Shown here piece by piece: positions 60,669 to 64,000 of a stretch of 64,000 nucleotides of DNA. How positions within the stretch are numbered: position 1 is the stretch's first letter; every line of letters starts with the position of its first letter. Source of the stretch: Chryseobacterium culicis (GTDB lineage: Bacteria; Bacteroidota; Bacteroidia; Flavobacteriales; Weeksellaceae). The notes beneath the pieces were generated by a model, which was not told the DNA's origin, searched no databases, and saw nothing but the letters and a program-made list of their open reading frames with translations. The stretch is taken from contig NZ_PCPP01000008.1 of NCBI RefSeq assembly GCF_002979755.1, forward strand, positions 16,992-80,991, written 5' to 3'. The position numbers and the translations under genes were made by a program.

Positions 60669-63600
60669 ATGAAAAGATATCAAATTATTTGTCTTTTGCT
60701 ATTTTGCAATTGGTTGTATTCACAGAATCAAATGAAAGATTCTTATTTAGGATTTACTCCAAAAACCCCAGATATAAGTTCACTAGGAAAGTATATTGAC
60801 AAACCAATATCTTTATCTAATGGGTCAGTGAATGTTTCAGTTCCTATCTATACACTACCTATTAATAGCAATTTATCTATTCCTGTTAGCTTACAATATA
60901 ATACCCAGGGTATAAAAGTAAGTGAAGTAGCAAGTTCTGTAGGACAGGGATGGAACTTATCTTCAATAGGAACTATTTCCAGAAGCACTAGAGGCAAAAG
61001 AGATAACTATAATGATTCTCCATTTTACCTGCAATCTATTGCAAGTGCTAAAAACAGTCTGATGAATAATTCAACAGGTGTATATACTGATGTCTGGCTG
61101 GATCAAAATGCTGAAAATGTTGATTTGGAACCAGATGAATTTAATGTTTCATTATTCAATATGAATTTTAAATTCTTTTATGATTTCTCATCCAATAAAT
61201 TTGTGTCAACCCCTTTAAATAATATCAAGATCATTCCCACTTTAAACAATTATGGAAATATCGTTGACTTTAAAATTATTGATGGGTCAGGTAACACCTA
61301 TTTTTTTGGAAAATCAGATGACAATGACAACAGGTTTGAAGTTATAGAGGAGGTATCAAGTGTAAGCATTAGCAATGATAATGCATTTTCAAGTGGTACA
61401 GATCCGCAGTTTGGTACATGGTTACTGGTGAAAATTACTACAAATGACAACAAGACGATAAGATTTTATTATGATAATAATACTATTTCAGTTACTGATT
61501 TAGCGAAACAAGATGTATACCTTACCTCTCAATATAAATATTTTGCCAATAATTTTGATTTTTTTAACGGAAAATATGATGTGGTTTCCTGGGCAAGTGG
61601 TAACCCTGTAGTGATCGGTAATAAATATCCGATATCATCTGAAATTGCTAAAACTAAAGAGGGGAATGTATATAATGTTTACAGTTCACCCGGAATTGCA
61701 GATAAGCTTATAAGCCGAATTGTTTATGAAAATACTGAGATTGAATTTATTAAATCTACAACAGCACGAAAAGACTTCAATGCTTATTCCTTGGATAAAA
61801 TAAAAATTAAAAACAATAACAATGTAATTAAAACCTATCAACTTAATCAGGGATATTTCAACTCAGAGTTCCCAACTCCAATGAATGATTTTTCAAGAAG
61901 TAATAATTATATTTTTACACCCAACTTTGACAGAGCTATTCCAAGGTTAAAATTAAACGGGGTATCTGAATATGATAAAAACAACCAGATAATCAGTAAG
62001 CATAATTTCGAGTATTTCCCAGGTCAATTACCAAGTCGCCTTAGTTTTGCACAGGATTTCTTTGGTTATTATAATGGTCACACCGAAAATATTGAGCTTA
62101 TTCCTAATATCAATTTTAAGTATGCAAATAGTGTTAAATCAGCAGGTACAGCAAACAGGGCTGTAAGAGAGGATTATTCAAAAATAGGAATGCTTAAAAA
62201 AATTACCTATCCTACAGGCGGATCTACCGAATTTGATTACGAAAATCACACTTATCAGGCGATCAATGATATTAATGAAGTGGTCATCGGAAATCTATTT
62301 TCAATGGAGACAAAATATGTATTTTTTGCTAGCGAACAGGCAGCAGACCCTAATACAGGTGAGCAGCTTCCTCCTGAAATGAATTATGAGATGAACTGGG
62401 AATTTGAAGAAGACACTTCTGTTGATTTAAATACTCAAATTGAGCAGGTTTTTGATGAAAATAATGGAGCTAATAATTCATACAATATTATCATATACAG
62501 AAAAGTAAATGGAAATTGGCAAATATTTACTTTAATGAGCCATACCATTGATAAAACAGCCATGTTCCCCAAAGGAGAATATCTTTTGACTGCCCATCGA
62601 GATGTTCTAACGGTAAATGAAGGAGGTATGTTTGATAGTGCAGGAGGTTTTACATTAATGATGTCTTTTCTAGGTCCTGTAAAAAACAATCAACAGCCAA
62701 ACACTAACCCAGAAGTTATACAGAACGCAGGAGGATTAAGAATAAAATCCATTATCCAGAAAGAAAATAATGTAGAGCTTTTACGAACTGAATATTCTTA
62801 CAATGAAACAGTGGGTGGAAAAGTATATTCCACGGGAATCTTGCATGGTTATCCATTATTAGTTACAGAAAACTTTTATGAAGGGATTAATAAGTTTTAT
62901 GGAGTCATTGATTATCCGTTTAGAAACTCATCGGGAAGTAATATTGTTTATGGACAGGTGACTGAAACATCTATTGACAATGTGAATAATAAAAAAATAA
63001 AGAAAGAGTACTTTTTTGAGAATAATGCTCCTTTGGAAGCCACCGATATGGCTACTATAGAACACAGAACAAGAACACCTTATATGGGATGGAAATTTGG
63101 GAATCTTAAAAAAACACTGTCTTATAAACAAAATGACAATGGAAGTTATGCATTAATTCAGAAGGATACTATTATTTATGATCGAAAGAATTTGGTTTTA
63201 AATGAAAATTTTGGAGTAAGAATTGAACCTAGAAACAGAATCTTATTGTCAACATTTGGGGGACAGAGTCCAGATGATTACATCTACAAAACCGATTATA
63301 AATATGAATATTACCCGCTATTCTCAGATTTTAGTTTTGAGAGAAAGAAACAGATCACAGAGCTATTTAATGATAAAACACTGATTACCTCAATAGATAA
63401 CACCTATTCCAACACTCATTATCAGTTATCAAATAAAAAAACAACCTTTCCAGATACCTCTTCAAACGATATAAGTTATGCCTATGCATCTGAAAAAGGA
63501 AATCAATTGATGATTTCAAAAAATATGGTTGAAATTCCTTTAGAGACTATAAGTAGTAAAACAATGGGTACTACAAGCAAGATACTGGTAAAATCAGAAA

Positions 63601-64000
63601 CAATTTATCCTATAAATCAATCTGAGGCCAATACAAAAACATCAGGATTGGTTTTACCTATTTCTGTGTTATCTTACGAAATTCAAAATCTGTCCACAGC
63701 AACCATCGAAGTAAACTTTGACAAATATGATTCCAAAGGTAACCTTCAGCAGTATACAACTAAAGATGGCATTTCGACGGTAATTGTCTGGGGTTACAAT
63801 CAAACTCAGCCTATTGCGAAAATAGAAGGCGCGAAATTAACAGATATCCAGCAGTCCTTAGTTGATGCTATTGTGACGGCTTCCAACACAGATGCTGCGG
63901 AGGCAGCTAATAATGATGAAAGCGCATTTTTATCTGCATTGAATACCTTCAGAATGAACGCTTCATTATCTGCTTATCAGGTGACCACCTATACGTACGA
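60669..64000 (+). CDS. RHS-family polymorphic toxin precursor, N-terminal part (runs off the window)
   Basis: Open without a stop for 1110 codons from ATG 60669 to the window edge, so the end given is not the true end. A signal peptide opens it (MKRYQIICLLLFCNWLYSQ). The start of the mature protein, LSNGSVNVSVPIYTLPI and SVGQGWNLSS, is the N-terminal region of large secreted RHS/YD-repeat proteins of flavobacteria. The last visible residues, NASLSAYQVTTYTY, are entering the YD repeats. The toxin tip and immunity gene lie beyond the window. A beta-propeller T9SS gene precedes it by 6 bp. Confidence 0.85.
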   Translation, partial: MKRYQIICLLLFCNWLYSQNQMKDSYLGFTPKTPDISSLGKYIDKPISLSNGSVNVSVPIYTLPINSNLSIPVSLQYNTQGIKVSEVASSVGQGWNLSSIGTISRSTRGKRDNYNDSPFYLQSIASAKNSLMNNSTGVYTDVWLDQNAENVDLEPDEFNVSLFNMNFKFFYDFSSNKFVSTPLNNIKIIPTLNNYGNIVDFKIIDGSGNTYFFGKSDDNDNRFEVIEEVSSVSISNDNAFSSGTDPQFGTWLLVKITTNDNKTIRFYYDNNTISVTDLAKQDVYLTSQYKYFANNFDFFNGKYDVVSWASGNPVVIGNKYPISSEIAKTKEGNVYNVYSSPGIADKLISRIVYENTEIEFIKSTTARKDFNAYSLDKIKIKNNNNVIKTYQLNQGYFNSEFPTPMNDFSRSNNYIFTPNFDRAIPRLKLNGVSEYDKNNQIISKHNFEYFPGQLPSRLSFAQDFFGYYNGHTENIELIPNINFKYANSVKSAGTANRAVREDYSKIGMLKKITYPTGGSTEFDYENHTYQAINDINEVVIGNLFSMETKYVFFASEQAADPNTGEQLPPEMNYEMNWEFEEDTSVDLNTQIEQVFDENNGANNSYNIIIYRKVNGNWQIFTLMSHTIDKTAMFPKGEYLLTAHRDVLTVNEGGMFDSAGGFTLMMSFLGPVKNNQQPNTNPEVIQNAGGLRIKSIIQKENNVELLRTEYSYNETVGGKVYSTGILHGYPLLVTENFYEGINKFYGVIDYPFRNSSGSNIVYGQVTETSIDNVNNKKIKKEYFFENNAPLEATDMATIEHRTRTPYMGWKFGNLKKTLSYKQNDNGSYALIQKDTIIYDRKNLVLNENFGVRIEPRNRILLSTFGGQSPDDYIYKTDYKYEYYPLFSDFSFERKKQITELFNDKTLITSIDNTYSNTHYQLSNKKTTFPDTSSNDISYAYASEKGNQLMISKNMVEIPLETISSKTMGTTSKILVKSETIYPINQSEANTKTSGLVLPISVLSYEIQNLSTATIEVNFDKYDSKGNLQQYTTKDGISTVIVWGYNQTQPIAKIEGAKLTDIQQSLVDAIVTASNTDAAEAANNDESAFLSALNTFRMNASLSAYQVTTYTY

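Noticed and set aside
1..64000. tRNA, rRNA, riboswitch or replication origin
   Set aside because: Intergenic gaps were read on both strands; none has a cloverleaf, rRNA segment, recognised riboswitch core or DnaA-box cluster that I could identify.

Overview
The window looks like chromosomal DNA of a flavobacterium, most likely Chryseobacterium or a close relative (inference from gene content, no database search). The DNA is AT-rich, start codons lack Shine-Dalgarno sequences, and many genes are preceded by the Bacteroidota -7 box TAnnTTTG. Eight proteins end in type IX secretion (T9SS) sorting domains. The window also has lineage-typical fusions: a proofreading exonuclease joined to DnaE, and a joined alpha/beta E1 of a 2-oxoacid dehydrogenase. 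No rRNA, tRNA, CRISPR array or transposase was seen.

Layout. 1-1461: the 3' end of an RHS polymorphic-toxin gene, cut by an in-frame stop, with a URI/GIY-YIG-like toxin tip and a probable immunity gene. 1462-2250: a stand-alone GIY-YIG nuclease gene framed by copies of a 19-bp palindromic repeat. 2250-4095: a PLP-dependent sulfur-amino-acid enzyme divergent from an Lrp/AsnC regulator. 4120-8690: serine hydrolase, bestrophin-type channel and fused E1, all on the minus strand. 8766-10907: a secreted S8 protease. 11169-15839: the exonuclease-DnaE fusion. 16184-24916: three consecutive T9SS type A proteins built from shared modules. 25088-26117: a voltage-gated-type K+ channel with a 52-residue membrane protein. 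26368-29223: a secreted protein, then nif3 and a coiled-coil protein. 29224-29544: a second copy of the palindromic-repeat pair. 29545-33208: fatty-acid activation and acyl-CoA dehydrogenase. 33477-37945: a DUF4349 lipoprotein, prfC and a tandem pair of membrane proteins. 38054-41831: CPBP protease, rdgB, rnz, a TIGR02757 protein and a heptad-repeat membrane protein. 42036-50796: three tandem choice-of-anchor L / T9SS type B giants. 50927-55937: rsmA divergent from an ftsX-DUF3098-uppP-truB-OMP-rluF cluster. 56087-58659: a beta-propeller lipoprotein and an exported multi-HhH protein. 59022-64000: a T9SS beta-propeller protein followed after 6 bp by the first 1110 codons of a secreted RHS protein that runs off the window.

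How the parts work together. Housekeeping genes (replication, translation, tRNA/rRNA modification, nucleotide sanitation, undecaprenyl recycling, lipid oxidation) alternate with large exported proteins. The surface proteins fall into tandem families that appear to exchange modules and 3' ends. RHS toxin material lies at both window edges. The most unusual candidate system is the small GIY-YIG nuclease gene bounded by inverted copies of a palindromic repeat; a hairpin pair of the same repeat recurs 27 kb away. This layout resembles REPIN/RAYT elements but carries a different nuclease family.
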